A model generated the notes under the pieces. The model did not search any database and had not been told where the DNA came from. It saw nothing but the letters and a program-made list of their open reading frames with translations. Below are positions 15,805 to 24,431 of a stretch of DNA of 35,650 nucleotides, piece after piece (position 1 is the first letter of the stretch; every line of letters begins with the position of its first letter). The DNA is from Candidatus Amphrikana amoebophyrae. Its GTDB lineage: Bacteria > Chlamydiota > Chlamydiia > Chlamydiales > JACRBE01. The position numbers and the translations under genes were made by a program. The DNA lies in assembly GCA_030408475.1 (NCBI GenBank), contig JAUHQG010000017.1:1-35650 (forward strand). Direction: 5' to 3'.

Positions 15805-17076
15805 ATGACGACTTTAGCTACTCAACATAGAAGAGCATCCTTTGTTCCCATATATTTTGTATTCTTTCTAGATAATTTCGGGTTCTCATTGGTATTTACA
15901 ATTTTTGGTCCGCTGCTGTTATATCCCGAGTTTGGATTTTTTACAAGTCATGCGACAGTTGGTGTACGCAATTTAATGATAGGGATATTATTTGCAGCCT
16001 TTCCTCTAGCTCAGTTATTTGGTGCTCCAATTATTGGAGATTTAGCAGATCATTATGGAAGGAAGAAAGCATTTACCATATCGATTGCGGGATCGATTAT
16101 TGGCTATATATTATCAGCTATAGCGATCTTAACGCAAAGTTTTTCGCTTTTGCTTATTTCACGGTTATTGACAGGGATAGTAGCTGGAAATTTAACGCTT
16201 TGTTTGGCTGCTATTGCTGATTTAAGTCCTACAGAGTCATCTAGAGGGCGACATTATGGTTTTATCGCTGTGGTTGCTGGAGTGAGTTGGATTGTAGCGA
16301 TGTTAGCCGGGGGATATTTATCAGATAAGGAGATATATCGATATTTTAATCCAGCTTTGCCATTTTTAGTGACAGCATTTTTGTCTGTATTAGCGCTTTG
16401 GGCGGTGGCGGCACTATTTAAAGAGACTAGGCCGACAAGGATGAAGAAGTTAACATTTAATTTATCAAGAGGATTTCACAATGTGATTGAGTCTTTTAAG
16501 ATAAAAGAAGTGCGTTGGCTTTACTTAGTTTATTTCTTTTGGGTAGTAGGCTGGGGAGCGACAGTACAGTGGTTTACCCCATTTTCGATTGAGCGCTTTC
16601 ATGTTAATCAAGTAGAAATCTTATGGATTTTGGTATTGTTTGGATTATCGTGGTCTATTGGAGGATCGCTGATCAACTGGTTTATTCTCAAGTATTGGGG
16701 ATCGGCTGCTATATCAAAAGTGACATTAGCGATTAATACGATTTTTGTATTGGGCGCAGCTTTTTGCTATTATTATGAGTTTTTTACATGGTTGTATGTA
16801 ATATCAGCAGCATTTGCTGGAGTAGCGATGAGTAACTTACTTAACTTGATATCGCTATCTGCGCCGGCCAATATGCAAGGAAAGGTCATGGGACTTAGTC
16901 AATCAACGATGGCCTTAGGATGGATAATTGGACCGATATTAGGTGGATTGATTACTGATTATATGGGTATAGATATTATTTTCTTTTTTGCTGCGTTATT
17001 CATATTGATAGCTTTTATTTTGATGTTATATGATACATGTTACATGAAAAGGATCTCAGGAGTGGGAAAAAAATAA
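15805..17076 (+). CDS. Major facilitator superfamily transporter
   Basis: A 423-aa inner-membrane protein with about twelve hydrophobic segments. The MFS signature after TM2 is plain: GDLADHYGRKK at residues 78-88. The first half has the pattern of the tetracycline-efflux/drug-H+ antiporter branch (LLISRLLTGIVAGNL in TM4), but substrate and direction cannot be read from the sequence; related chlamydial proteins may import host metabolites. AAGGA lies 10 nt before the ATG. Divergent from the phosphodiesterase with 77 nt between. A strong hairpin plus T-run follows the stop. Confidence 0.9.
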   Translation: MTTLATQHRRASFVPIYFVFFLDNFGFSLVFTIFGPLLLYPEFGFFTSHATVGVRNLMIGILFAAFPLAQLFGAPIIGDLADHYGRKKAFTISIAGSIIGYILSAIAILTQSFSLLLISRLLTGIVAGNLTLCLAAIADLSPTESSRGRHYGFIAVVAGVSWIVAMLAGGYLSDKEIYRYFNPALPFLVTAFLSVLALWAVAALFKETRPTRMKKLTFNLSRGFHNVIESFKIKEVRWLYLVYFFWVVGWGATVQWFTPFSIERFHVNQVEILWILVLFGLSWSIGGSLINWFILKYWGSAAISKVTLAINTIFVLGAAFCYYYEFFTWLYVISAAFAGVAMSNLLNLISLSAPANMQGKVMGLSQSTMALGWIIGPILGGLITDYMGIDIIFFFAALFILIAFILMLYDTCYMKRISGVGKK

Positions 17077-17095
17077 AACGCCTAGAGCTAAAGAA

Positions 17096-17130
17096 GGGGG
17101 CAAAACGACGAAGTTGTTTTGCCCCCTTTT
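17096..17130 (+). terminator. Terminator of the MFS gene, hairpin-family member
   Basis: GGGGGCAAAAC-GAC, loop GAA, GTT-GTTTTGCCCCC (one G-T pair), followed by TTTT, 19 nt after the stop. The G/C-capped CAAAA stem is the same type as 84-118 and 3127-3157. Confidence 0.85.
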
Positions 17131-17146
17131 CTTTATCTTGAGATTA

Positions 17147-17213
17147 GATCCAAAGGATCGAATTAGAGATTAAGCGCCAACATCATGTACCCATGTATCG
17201 GTACATGAGTACA
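17147..17213. repeat. Two small palindromes between MFS gene and long palindrome
   Basis: GATCC-AAA-GGATC at 17147-17159 resembles GATCC-TTC-GGATC at 52-64. TGTACcCATGTA-TCGG-TACATGaGTACA at 17186-17213 is an 11-bp stem with one mismatch. Confidence 0.6.
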
Positions 17214-17241
17214 CTATTTTACTAACTAGAATGGTGCTAAA

Positions 17242-17352
17242 TTAAGAGCGTTGTATTTTTGTGGCCTTTATTAGAAATGGAAAAACAGGTAGTACATATA
17301 GTACACCGTTTTTCCATTTCTAATAAAGGACGCAAAAAGACAATGCTCTTAA
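17242..17352. repeat. 111-bp long palindrome
   Basis: Arms of 45 bp (17242-17286 and 17308-17352). The inner 20 bp, from TTTATTAGAAATGG to GGAAAAAC, are perfect; the outer part has only a few mismatches. The 21-nt centre contains a smaller GTAC..GTAC repeat. The right end covers the stop codon of the next minus-strand gene. Confidence 0.85.
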
Positions 17353-17663
17353 CCCATTTTGTCGAGGGATTCTTGTATCTTCTTGATCGTGGGGTCGATT
17401 TCTTCCATCTCTTGAATGTTCTCAATATGACTCTGAATCTCCTTAACACGAGTAATCATCTTTTTAAGATTGGGGTGTACTTTCTTATAAGATTCAAGCT
17501 TTTGAATAAGTCGGGAAAGCCTATCCATATAATCATTTTCAGCAGAAAGGTCATCATTATTGAATGAGTTGATAAGCAGATTAAAATAGAGCTTAAACTC
17601 TTTAATGAGATGTCGATCGACCTCTTGAAATGAGACATCCGATCCTTCCATAGGGTTTACCAT
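17349..17663 (-). CDS. Small helical coiled-coil protein, unknown
   Basis: A 104-aa, highly charged protein without signal or membrane segment, predicted nearly all helical with heptad-like spacing (DRLSRLIQKLESYKK, then VKEIQSHIENIQEME). I do not recognise it; secretion chaperones and small effectors can look like this. AGGTGG lies 8 nt before the ATG and TATAAT lies just upstream, so a very short leader is possible. Its stop codon lies inside the 111-bp palindrome, which may terminate its transcript. Its start is 64 nt after the stop of the ATPase gene on the same strand. Confidence 0.55.
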   Translation of the reverse strand: MVNPMEGSDVSFQEVDRHLIKEFKLYFNLLINSFNNDDLSAENDYMDRLSRLIQKLESYKKVHPNLKKMITRVKEIQSHIENIQEMEEIDPTIKKIQESLDKMG

Positions 17664-17727
17664 AGGTCACCACCTAGATTATATTTGAGAAGTCTCTACA
17701 ATGGCAATTGGAGAAATATTAGGAAAG

Positions 17728-18897
17728 CTATTTTTCCAAAAATATGTTGGTAGTGTTAACATAGTTGAGAAGTTGAAAGTCTTCAATTTTCATCTCTGCT
17801 TTGCCTGCATAGATAATATACCCTTTGGGGCATCTACTTTTAGTAACTAAATTTTGGAAAAATTTAAGGCTTGAAACAAAACTTGAGTTGTAAGTTGTAG
17901 ATGATTTAATCTCTATTGGAATGAGCTGGTTGCCAGATTTGAATATGACATCAACCTCTATTTTCTTTGTATCTCGATAGTAATAAAGCTGAGAATCCAA
18001 TCCTTGATTGTATCGGTATTTCATGAGCTCTAAAATGATAAGGTTTTCAACTAAGTGTCCTCTAAGTGGATCTCTTGATAGTTGCGTAACATTTTCGATT
18101 CCTAATAAGTAGGTGGCAAGCCCTACGTCTGTAAAATAAAGTTTAGGTGATTTTATCATCCGCTTACCAAAGTTTTCATAGTAAGGCTGCAGGCGAAAAA
18201 CTATAAATGATGCTTCTAGTATAGAAATCCACTCCTTTACAGTATGCGAGGAAAGGCCAACTTCATTGCCAATTGATTCTAAATTGATAATTTGACCAAC
18301 TCTACCAGCACAAATTTTGACAAATTTTTCAAATTGAGCTAGATTTTTTACATTGATTAACTGGCGTAAGTCCCTTTCTACATAAGTTTGAAAATAGTTT
18401 CGATACGCTTTTGAGGGGTCTAAATTATCCTTATAGATTCTGGGATATCCACCCATTATTAAAGATTCATCTAGAGTTTTCGAAAAACCGGCTTTTTGAA
18501 GTTCTTGGATACTCATAGGCAATAAACTTAAAAGTGCCGTTCTTCCTGCTAATGATTGAGTGATAGCTTGATGGAGCTCTATTTGATGACTTCCTGTTAA
18601 GATGAATAAGCCTTTTTCATCGCGCTCATCTACAATAGTTTGTATGTAAGATAAAAGCTCTGGAACTCTTTGGATCTCATCTAAAATCGCCCCATTTGGA
18701 TATTGATTTAAGAAACTTCGTCCATCAGCTTGAGCTAGTGCTCTTATATCTGGATTCTCTAAATTTGCGTAGGGCATATTAGGAAAAAGAGCTCTTACTA
18801 GTGTAGTTTTACCTGCTTGACGAGGACCTATTACAGAAACAACAGGGTAATTGGTCATAAGTTGTTGAAGTTCAGCTGCTATGGCTCTTTTGTACAT
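17728..18897 (-). CDS. AAA ATPase with C-terminal DUF4143 domain
   Basis: A 389-aa member of the AAA_14/DUF4143 family, common, often multi-copy and mobile in prokaryotes, with no settled function. Walker A is GPRQAGKTT at 24-32, Walker B AILDE at 70-74, and a sensor-like LTGSHQ at 100-105. A winged-helix-like segment spans about 190-240. The C-terminal domain has IEVDVI (Glu314, Asp316) and IEIKSS (Glu329, Lys331), a PD-(D/E)xK nuclease-like arrangement. Immediately upstream are duplicated palindromic sequences with TATAAT boxes. It sits between unrelated housekeeping blocks, consistent with insertion. Confidence 0.88.
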   Translation of the reverse strand: MYKRAIAAELQQLMTNYPVVSVIGPRQAGKTTLVRALFPNMPYANLENPDIRALAQADGRSFLNQYPNGAILDEIQRVPELLSYIQTIVDERDEKGLFILTGSHQIELHQAITQSLAGRTALLSLLPMSIQELQKAGFSKTLDESLIMGGYPRIYKDNLDPSKAYRNYFQTYVERDLRQLINVKNLAQFEKFVKICAGRVGQIINLESIGNEVGLSSHTVKEWISILEASFIVFRLQPYYENFGKRMIKSPKLYFTDVGLATYLLGIENVTQLSRDPLRGHLVENLIILELMKYRYNQGLDSQLYYYRDTKKIEVDVIFKSGNQLIPIEIKSSTTYNSSFVSSLKFFQNLVTKSRCPKGYIIYAGKAEMKIEDFQLLNYVNTTNIFLEK

Positions 18898-18900
18898 ATT

Positions 18901-18988
18901 AAATCTGGGTATAATCCGAAGTTGAACTTCAGATTATACCCAAAAATAATAAAAGTAAAGGGTATAATCCGAAGTTGAACTTCAGATT
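18901..18988. repeat. Duplicated palindromic promoter/operator-like unit
   Basis: A 29-nt unit starting GGGTATAATCCGAAGTTG occurs at 18907-18935 and again at 18960-18988. The first copy extends to a near-perfect palindrome, 18907-18941: GGGTATAATC..GAAGTT-G-AACTTC..GATTATACCC. TATAAT is present on both strands. It ends ten bases before the ATPase start on one side and lies close to the obgE stop on the other. It may be the ATPase promoter and operator, or scars of insertion. Confidence 0.8.
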
Positions 18989-18993
18989 TGCAC

Positions 18994-19995
18994 CTATGCA
19001 AATGAATAGTGAGGGGAGGCTATATTCTTAATTGCATCAATGAGATTGGATAAGTTAAGCTCTTCTTTAGCTGAAATCTCAACGATTTGTTGGTCAGGAT
19101 AGGCTAATTTGAACTCTGCTATATTCGCATGCGCTTGTTCGCAATCAATTTTATTTAGCGCGATTAAAAAGGGCTTATTCATCAATTTTTTGCTGTAAGC
19201 GGCTAACTCACCCGATAAAATAGCAAATGCTTCTTTTGGTGGGCAAATTTCATCAGAGCCATCTAATATGAATATGAGCGCTTTAGTTCTTTCAATATGC
19301 TTTAAAAAAGCAAATCCAAGGCCGCGGTTATGCGAAGCTCCTTCAATTAATCCAGGAATATCAGCAAAAGTTAAACGTGAGTAGTCTTCAAATTGGATGT
19401 AGCCTAAATTAGGTACCAAAGTTGTAAATGGATAGTCTCCAATTTTAACTTTGTGCGATGTGATAGATGAAAGAAGTGTCGATTTTCCCGCATTGGGCAT
19501 ACCTACAAAACCTACATCGGCGATCATCTTAAGTTCTAATTCAATCTCTTTATCTTCGCCAGCTCTTCCTCGAGTTGCTTTTTGGGGAGCTCGATTAGTT
19601 GGCGTTTTAAAAGTTGTATTACCTTTTCCTCCCTTTCCACCTGAGCAAATCTCTATTCGCTCTCCGTGAGTAGTGAGGTCGTGTATTACCATTTGGGTAA
19701 CAGGGTCTATGACAAGAGTTCCACAAGGAACCAGTATAGTGCGCTCTTCTCCGTCCTTGCCTTTGCGATTATTGGCGCCACCTTGGCCTCCATTTTTCGC
19801 TTTTACGACATTTGTATGACGGTATTTGTCTAAAGCGTATATATCGTGAGAAGATTCAACAAAAATTGAGCCGCCATGGCCACCATCGCCACCACAGGGT
19901 CCACCTTTAGGTATGAATTTCTCACGACGCCAAGCAACGACGCCATCTCCGCCTCGGCCTGCAAATAATTGTAGCTTTACGCGGTCTATGAACAT
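18994..19995 (-). CDS. obgE: Obg GTPase
   Basis: Obg/CgtA is an essential GTPase that associates with the 50S subunit during assembly and stress. The Gly-rich Obg domain (1-158; AGRGGDG, GGDGGHGG) precedes a G domain with GMPNAGKS at 165-172, DIPG at 212-215, NKID and SAKEE. At 333 aa it lacks the C-terminal OCT extension, as is usual in many bacteria. It is last in rplU-rpmA-obgE, 12 nt after rpmA, an arrangement conserved widely and in C. trachomatis. Confidence 0.97.
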   Translation of the reverse strand: MFIDRVKLQLFAGRGGDGVVAWRREKFIPKGGPCGGDGGHGGSIFVESSHDIYALDKYRHTNVVKAKNGGQGGANNRKGKDGEERTILVPCGTLVIDPVTQMVIHDLTTHGERIEICSGGKGGKGNTTFKTPTNRAPQKATRGRAGEDKEIELELKMIADVGFVGMPNAGKSTLLSSITSHKVKIGDYPFTTLVPNLGYIQFEDYSRLTFADIPGLIEGASHNRGLGFAFLKHIERTKALIFILDGSDEICPPKEAFAILSGELAAYSKKLMNKPFLIALNKIDCEQAHANIAEFKLAYPDQQIVEISAKEELNLSNLIDAIKNIASPHYSFA

Positions 19996-20007
19996 CGTTT
20001 ACTTCCT

Positions 20008-20265
20008 TTATATCACTTGAGCAGGCTCAACTGACACATACGTTTTTTTAGTCTTTTTATAGGAAACAATTCCATCAACTAATGCAAATATCGTAAAGTC
20101 ATTTCCAAGACCTACGTTACTGCCTGGGTGCCACTTAGTGCCACGTTGACGTACTATGATATTTCCAGCTTTTACTACTTGACCATGAGTCTTTTTTACT
20201 CCAAGGCGCTGAGCATTTGAATCACGACCGTTACGTGACGATCCTTGACCTTTCTTATGTGACAT
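20008..20265 (-). CDS. rpmA: 50S ribosomal protein L27
   Basis: L27 reaches the peptidyl-transferase centre with its N-terminus. The 85-aa protein begins [20 protein letters not shown] and has [11 protein letters not shown], both typical. Five nt after rplU and 12 nt before obgE. Confidence 0.97.
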   Translation of the reverse strand: MSHKKGQGSSRNGRDSNAQRLGVKKTHGQVVKAGNIIVRQRGTKWHPGSNVGLGNDFTIFALVDGIVSYKKTKKTYVSVEPAQVI

Positions 20266-20270
20266 AGAGT

Positions 20271-20585
20271 TTAAGCTCCTTGTATCTTTGTAATTTTCAC
20301 TCGTGAATACTTCTGACGGTGTCCAATCTTTTTGCTTGAGTTTTTGCGCTTTTTATATTTAAACGCTATCACTTTTGGTCCCTTCACTTCTTCTACTAAT
20401 TCACCACTAATTGTGATGCCATTAATATGTGGGGTTCCAACTTTAATGTCTTTACCATTGTCAAAAAGGAGAACTTCATCAAATTCAACTGTTGAACCTG
20501 TTTCTGTCTTTAGTAGTTCAACGTCAATTACGTCGCCTTCTTTCACTCGATATTGCTTGCTGCCGCTTCTAATAATTGCGTGCAT
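20271..20585 (-). CDS. rplU: 50S ribosomal protein L21
   Basis: L21 binds 23S rRNA and is usually co-transcribed with rpmA. 104 aa, starting [14 protein letters not shown]; the ATG at 20585 is used rather than the TTG one codon upstream, with GGAGG four nt before it. The C-terminal [19 protein letters not shown] is typical. A promoter is visible upstream, overlapping the end of the ABC permease gene. Confidence 0.96.
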   Translation of the reverse strand: MHAIIRSGSKQYRVKEGDVIDVELLKTETGSTVEFDEVLLFDNGKDIKVGTPHINGITISGELVEEVKGPKVIAFKYKKRKNSSKKIGHRQKYSRVKITKIQGA

Positions 20586-20628
20586 CAATCCTCCAAATAA
20601 ATAGGGGTTAATTCTGTTTCAGTCCACT

Positions 20629-20657
20629 ATGTTAAAGTAGATGACGTTGAAAGTCAA
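20629..20657 (-). promoter_or_regulatory. Promoter of rplU-rpmA-obgE
   Basis: On the minus strand: -35 TTGACT (20652-20657), 17-nt spacer, -10 TAACAT (20629-20634), about 43 nt before the rplU ATG. The -35 overlaps the last codon of the ABC permease. Confidence 0.7.
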
Positions 20658-21487
20658 GCGCTCACTTTCTGTTTGCCAAAAAGAAGTAGTGCAAAATATC
20701 CTAAAGTCGCTGTCAAAGCTATTGTGGCTCCAGGAGGCCAGTTGAATAAATAGGAAAAAGAAGTTCCTAATATACTGAATATCAGCGATATAGCAATTGC
20801 AACCATAATAGTAGTAGAAAGTTTATTGGTAAACAAATTTGCGGTCGCAGCTGGCAAACAAAGCATGGCAATTATTAAAATAGCGCCAATAACTTGAACA
20901 AGCGCCACAACTGTAATAGCGATTAATGAGAGGAGTAAAAAATAAACTAATGAGGTATTTATTCCTTGTAAGTAAGCTTGGTCTTCGTCAAAACATATAA
21001 GTAAAAATTTACGATGATTTAATAGTGTAGTGATAATAATAATGCCATTTAAAATAAGTAGCATGTAGATGTCAGCGCTATTGGTCCAAAGTAAATTACC
21101 AAATAAAAAGTGTAAAAGCTCAACGTTATATCCAGGAGTTAAGGAGATGAAGATAACGCCAACTGACATACCGAGCGCCCATAAAGAGGCTATAACAGTA
21201 TCTTCTCTTTGTTTATGCTTTAGATGGATCCAGCCAATTACGTAGGCTGAAATAATGGCAAAAACAAAGGCGCCTAAAAGGGGGGTAAGAAAAGGGAGAT
21301 TAAATTTATGATTGAGGTATAAAAATAGACCCATTCCACCTAAAACGGAGTGTGATATACTACCGGCAATGAAAACAATCCTTTTAACAACCACATAACT
21401 TCCTACAATGCCAGATGGAAACGATGCTAAAACGGCAGCAAAAAGGGCCATCATTAAAAAGATGTTATTTTGGAAAAACTCAATCAT
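20654..21487 (-). CDS. znuB: Zinc/manganese-type ABC transporter permease
   Basis: A 277-aa inner-membrane protein of the ABC-3 family with about eight hydrophobic segments, e.g. GSISHSVLGGMGLFLYL and the Pro/Gly-rich PPGATIALTATLGYF near the end. It forms the channel of the importer encoded with the upstream ATPase and binding protein. Start at 21487 (MIEFFQNN) overlaps the ATPase gene by 8 nt; a longer frame beginning at 21550 would add a basic tail read from the ATPase gene. Zinc is the likelier metal because of the His-rich binding protein. Confidence 0.9.
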   Translation of the reverse strand: MIEFFQNNIFLMMALFAAVLASFPSGIVGSYVVVKRIVFIAGSISHSVLGGMGLFLYLNHKFNLPFLTPLLGAFVFAIISAYVIGWIHLKHKQREDTVIASLWALGMSVGVIFISLTPGYNVELLHFLFGNLLWTNSADIYMLLILNGIIIITTLLNHRKFLLICFDEDQAYLQGINTSLVYFLLLSLIAITVVALVQVIGAILIIAMLCLPAATANLFTNKLSTTIMVAIAISLIFSILGTSFSYLFNWPPGATIALTATLGYFALLLFGKQKVSA

Positions 21488-22214
21488 TGCTATCTTCAAT
21501 ATTTTTATCTTTTTCTGTTTCTTTCGGCTTGTGGTAAACTCCCAAGGCAATGTGTTTACACACTTCTTCAGGGGGGATTATAGTAAGCGAGTTTTGAATG
21601 CAAAAAACGCGATCAACATGAGGGATGATCCCGGGTATTTCATGAGTAACCATCAAAATAGTCATCTCTTTTTTTAAGCTGATCAATAGGTTGCAAATCG
21701 AACTTTCAGCTTCCATATCGATATTGGCGGTTGGCTCATCTAGAATTAATACAGTTGGGGAATTGACTAGCGCTCTAGCAATGAGAGCTCTTCGAGCTTG
21801 TCCACCAGAGAGTTTTCCAAATGACTCATCTTTTTTGTGAAAAAGCCCCATTTTTTTTAAGGCGTTATCAGCTAATATTTTTGCCTCTTTTGAGTATCGA
21901 CCCCAAATGTTGAGGTGAGAGGTGCATCCCATTAAGACAAGTTCATAAGTTGTAATTGGGAAGTCGGAATCAAAATTACAAGTTTGAGGGACATATCCAA
22001 TACAAGTTCGATTCTCTTTGGGCGATTTCCCATCAAGAAGAACTTTCCCTTTGGTGGGAGTAAGAAGGCCCATGAGATTTCTTAAAAGAGTTGTTTTGCC
22101 GCCTCCATTAGGTCCTACGATGCCTATGAATTCGCCCTTAGCAATTTCAAATGATAGATCATTTAAAATGGGGGTATGAGTGTAAGAAAAATGGACATGT
22201 TCAAATTTTATCAT
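21480..22214 (-). CDS. znuC: Zinc/manganese-type ABC transporter ATPase
   Basis: A 244-aa ABC ATPase powering metal import. Walker A GPNGGGKTT at 34-42, signature LSGGQARRALIARAL, Walker B VLILDEPTA and switch His in VTHE are all present. Overlaps the binding-protein gene by 4 nt (ATGA) and the permease gene by 8 nt, giving a strict operon. The C-terminal tail beyond about residue 225 is polar and poorly conserved. Confidence 0.93.
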   Translation of the reverse strand: MIKFEHVHFSYTHTPILNDLSFEIAKGEFIGIVGPNGGGKTTLLRNLMGLLTPTKGKVLLDGKSPKENRTCIGYVPQTCNFDSDFPITTYELVLMGCTSHLNIWGRYSKEAKILADNALKKMGLFHKKDESFGKLSGGQARRALIARALVNSPTVLILDEPTANIDMEAESSICNLLISLKKEMTILMVTHEIPGIIPHVDRVFCIQNSLTIIPPEEVCKHIALGVYHKPKETEKDKNIEDSND

Positions 22215-23068
22215 TGTGTAATATCATCGGCTACTTGGAGCACTGTTTGGTAGTAATGTTTGCTATTAGGATCTACCATATATATAGGAATGGTCATATC
22301 ATTAGCAATTTTTTTCAGAGCTCGTTCATCGAATTGAGGCTGGGCAAAAGCGCATCGAATTTCATTATGTTTTAGCTTTCTTAGCAGGTGTTCAATATCT
22401 CGGGGGGATGGCGTTTTACCATCACATTCGATTGAGTATTGGATGAGGTCATATGTGTTACAAAAGTAGCCAAGAGAGGGGTGACCAACTAAAATGACAT
22501 TTCCTTTATAAGGGGCTAGTCTTTGAAGGATTTCAGCATTTAATTTTTGAAGTTTGAACATTACTTGTTGAGCATTGGCTTCAATTTCGCCTATTTTGTC
22601 TGGTTGCCAGTTAATGAGGGCGGTTTTCATCACTTCAACTTGCTTCATCATTAATTGAGGACTCATCCAGATGTGTAAATCAAAGAGATGTTCATGGTGA
22701 TGGCCGTGTCCGTGGCAGTGGTTTGAGCTTGAATGAATGAGGGGAATTTGCTTGGATAAATTAATATAGGTTATCTTCCCTTTTTGCTTAAGAGAGGGTA
22801 GTATTTTCTTTTCAAAACTCTCACCCACGCCAAACCAGATTGCCGCATTGGCAAACTTGGCCATTTCTTTGGGTCTAGGTTCAAAAAAGTGAATATTTTG
22901 ATTGTCAGCCAATATCGATTTGACAGTGGCTAGGTCTCCAACAAGTTCTTGAACAATTTCAACGTAGGGAGGAGCGCTGACTAAAATGACATTTTTATTA
23001 GCGTCATTAGAGGATGAACATCCAAAAAGAAGAATTATGGGGAGTAAGAGTAAAGAGAGTATTTTCAT
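22211..23068 (-). CDS. znuA: Metal-binding lipoprotein of the ABC transporter (ZnuA-like)
   Basis: Cluster A-I periplasmic metal-binding lipoprotein, 285 aa. Signal peptide with lipidated Cys17 (LLFGCSSS). Metal ligands by family pattern are His60, His132, His196 (VGHPSLGYF) and Asp266 (VDPNSKH). A His-rich loop lies at 117-127 (HCHGHGHHHEH), typical of zinc-specific members. It is first in the three-gene minus-strand operon. A site for a metal-responsive repressor could lie in the 62 nt upstream, but I cannot assign one. Confidence 0.9.
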   Translation of the reverse strand: MKILSLLLLPIILLFGCSSSNDANKNVILVSAPPYVEIVQELVGDLATVKSILADNQNIHFFEPRPKEMAKFANAAIWFGVGESFEKKILPSLKQKGKITYINLSKQIPLIHSSSNHCHGHGHHHEHLFDLHIWMSPQLMMKQVEVMKTALINWQPDKIGEIEANAQQVMFKLQKLNAEILQRLAPYKGNVILVGHPSLGYFCNTYDLIQYSIECDGKTPSPRDIEHLLRKLKHNEIRCAFAQPQFDERALKKIANDMTIPIYMVDPNSKHYYQTVLQVADDITQ

Positions 23069-23130
23069 TTATGGTCCAAAAATAGTACTTGGCTCAGATT
23101 ATGCCTTAAAATGAGTTTTAAAAGTACAAT

Positions 23131-24144
23131 TTATACTAAAAGTGCTGTTTTTTTTACCAGCCCTGGCGCTTTGCATTCTGGGGAGTTTAAGATAATCTCC
23201 ATGTCTTCTCTTTCTCTTTGTCGTAAGTAGGTGCGTCTTGATACGATCTCTAATGAAGTGTAGGGTTGGTTTTCCACTACGAATCCCCCTTCAATTAGGC
23301 GCATATATTTAGAAGTATACATATTTCTTAATTTTTCGGCTGTTTGACCATATTGGTTAATCTCTACTGTTTTGTCTAAGCGCATATCTAAATGGGTTAT
23401 AATTTCAGCAGCTGGGCAGCAAGGGGAAGGTATCGTGAATGTTTCAAATCCCCCTTCAATCACTTTAGTTAAAATTGATCTTGGACGTTGGAAGAACTTT
23501 ATCGAGGCTTCCATGGTGGCAAAAGCTTCAGAGCGACAACCGTAATGGCTGGCTTGTCTTAGTCCCTCTGAAAAGAGAATTTCGCAATTTTCTGGTGGTT
23601 TTTGAGTAAGTGGCAAAGATACAGGGTGGCAATGATCAACTGAAGAGATGCAATCCATAACAAGAATGAAGAGTTTTTGAGTTTTGTCTTTAAAGCATAA
23701 AACAGGGGTTACATGTCCATGTTCTGCAGTATAAAGTATAAGGCCAAACATGTTGTGAGTTTTTCGGGCAGTTGCGATAGTAGCGAGCATTTCATCAGCC
23801 GGTTTTGCAAATATGGGTCTATTGCAAACATTTGAATAGTGCCTAGCTAATATTTGCATACCTAAATTTGTAGGGGAGTAGTGAAAGTTCAGTAGATTGC
23901 CTAAAAACCTCACATCCCAAGCAAAAGTATTATCTTTAGCTTTTTTACGAAAGGATTCAGTTACAATTCCAGGTTCTAGTTTTAATCGCTTTATCATTTC
24001 ATTTTGCATCTCTTCAGACATTAAGGATATGCCACCTCGACGTTTAGCTTCCTTTATTCCTAAATATTTGCGATGAGGCCACAATTCTTCTGTTAGTGAC
24101 TCTATTGTTACTGGAGTTAAACTAGGTATAGAAGGTGATGCCAT
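23131..24144 (-). CDS. Candidate CE-clan cysteine protease/acetyltransferase effector
   Basis: A 337-aa protein not recognised by overall sequence. Residues 140-210 fit the CE clan (Ulp1/C48, YopJ/C55): His144 in EHGHVTPVL, a beta-strand, Asp164 in FILVMDC, then Gln197 and Cys203 in LRQASHYGCRSEAF. The Gln-to-Cys spacing of six equals that of Ulp1 and YopJ, and His-to-Asp is 20. Members are deubiquitinases, deSUMOylases or Ser/Thr acetyltransferases acting in host cells. No signal peptide, as expected for a type III substrate. The start at 24144 is chosen because AAGGA lies 8-9 nt upstream; the frame is open farther but lacks support. Monocistronic by position. Confidence 0.6.
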   Translation of the reverse strand: MASPSIPSLTPVTIESLTEELWPHRKYLGIKEAKRRGGISLMSEEMQNEMIKRLKLEPGIVTESFRKKAKDNTFAWDVRFLGNLLNFHYSPTNLGMQILARHYSNVCNRPIFAKPADEMLATIATARKTHNMFGLILYTAEHGHVTPVLCFKDKTQKLFILVMDCISSVDHCHPVSLPLTQKPPENCEILFSEGLRQASHYGCRSEAFATMEASIKFFQRPRSILTKVIEGGFETFTIPSPCCPAAEIITHLDMRLDKTVEINQYGQTAEKLRNMYTSKYMRLIEGGFVVENQPYTSLEIVSRRTYLRQREREDMEIILNSPECKAPGLVKKTALLV

Positions 24145-24344
24145 TAAAAAAATCCTTATTTTGGTGAAGATAGTATAGCAGAAAGTAGGAATGAAGGCTA
24201 TGTCTTTAAAATGGCTATTAATTGTTAAAAAATTGATGATATATTTTTGTTTTTTTTTAAGGGGAGAGTTGAGGAAGAATAAAAGTGGCAAAATAAGTGA
24301 GGAGGGTGCTAGTATTGCTTTGGGTGAGCGGACAGTTATTTAAA

Positions 24345-24431
24345 GGAAGGATGTCCGAGTGGCTTAAGGAGCACGCTTGGAAAGCGTGTATGCAAGAAAT
24401 TGTATCGAGGGTTCGAATCCCTCTCCTTCCG
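24345..24431 (+). tRNA. tRNA-Ser (GGA)
   Basis: 87 nt with a long variable arm. Acceptor GGAAGGA/TCCTTCC with discriminator G; anticodon loop CTTGGAAAG gives anticodon GGA; T arm GGGTTCGAATCCC. CCA is not encoded. Its last 15 nt and the following 63 nt recur exactly 200 bp downstream. Confidence 0.97.
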
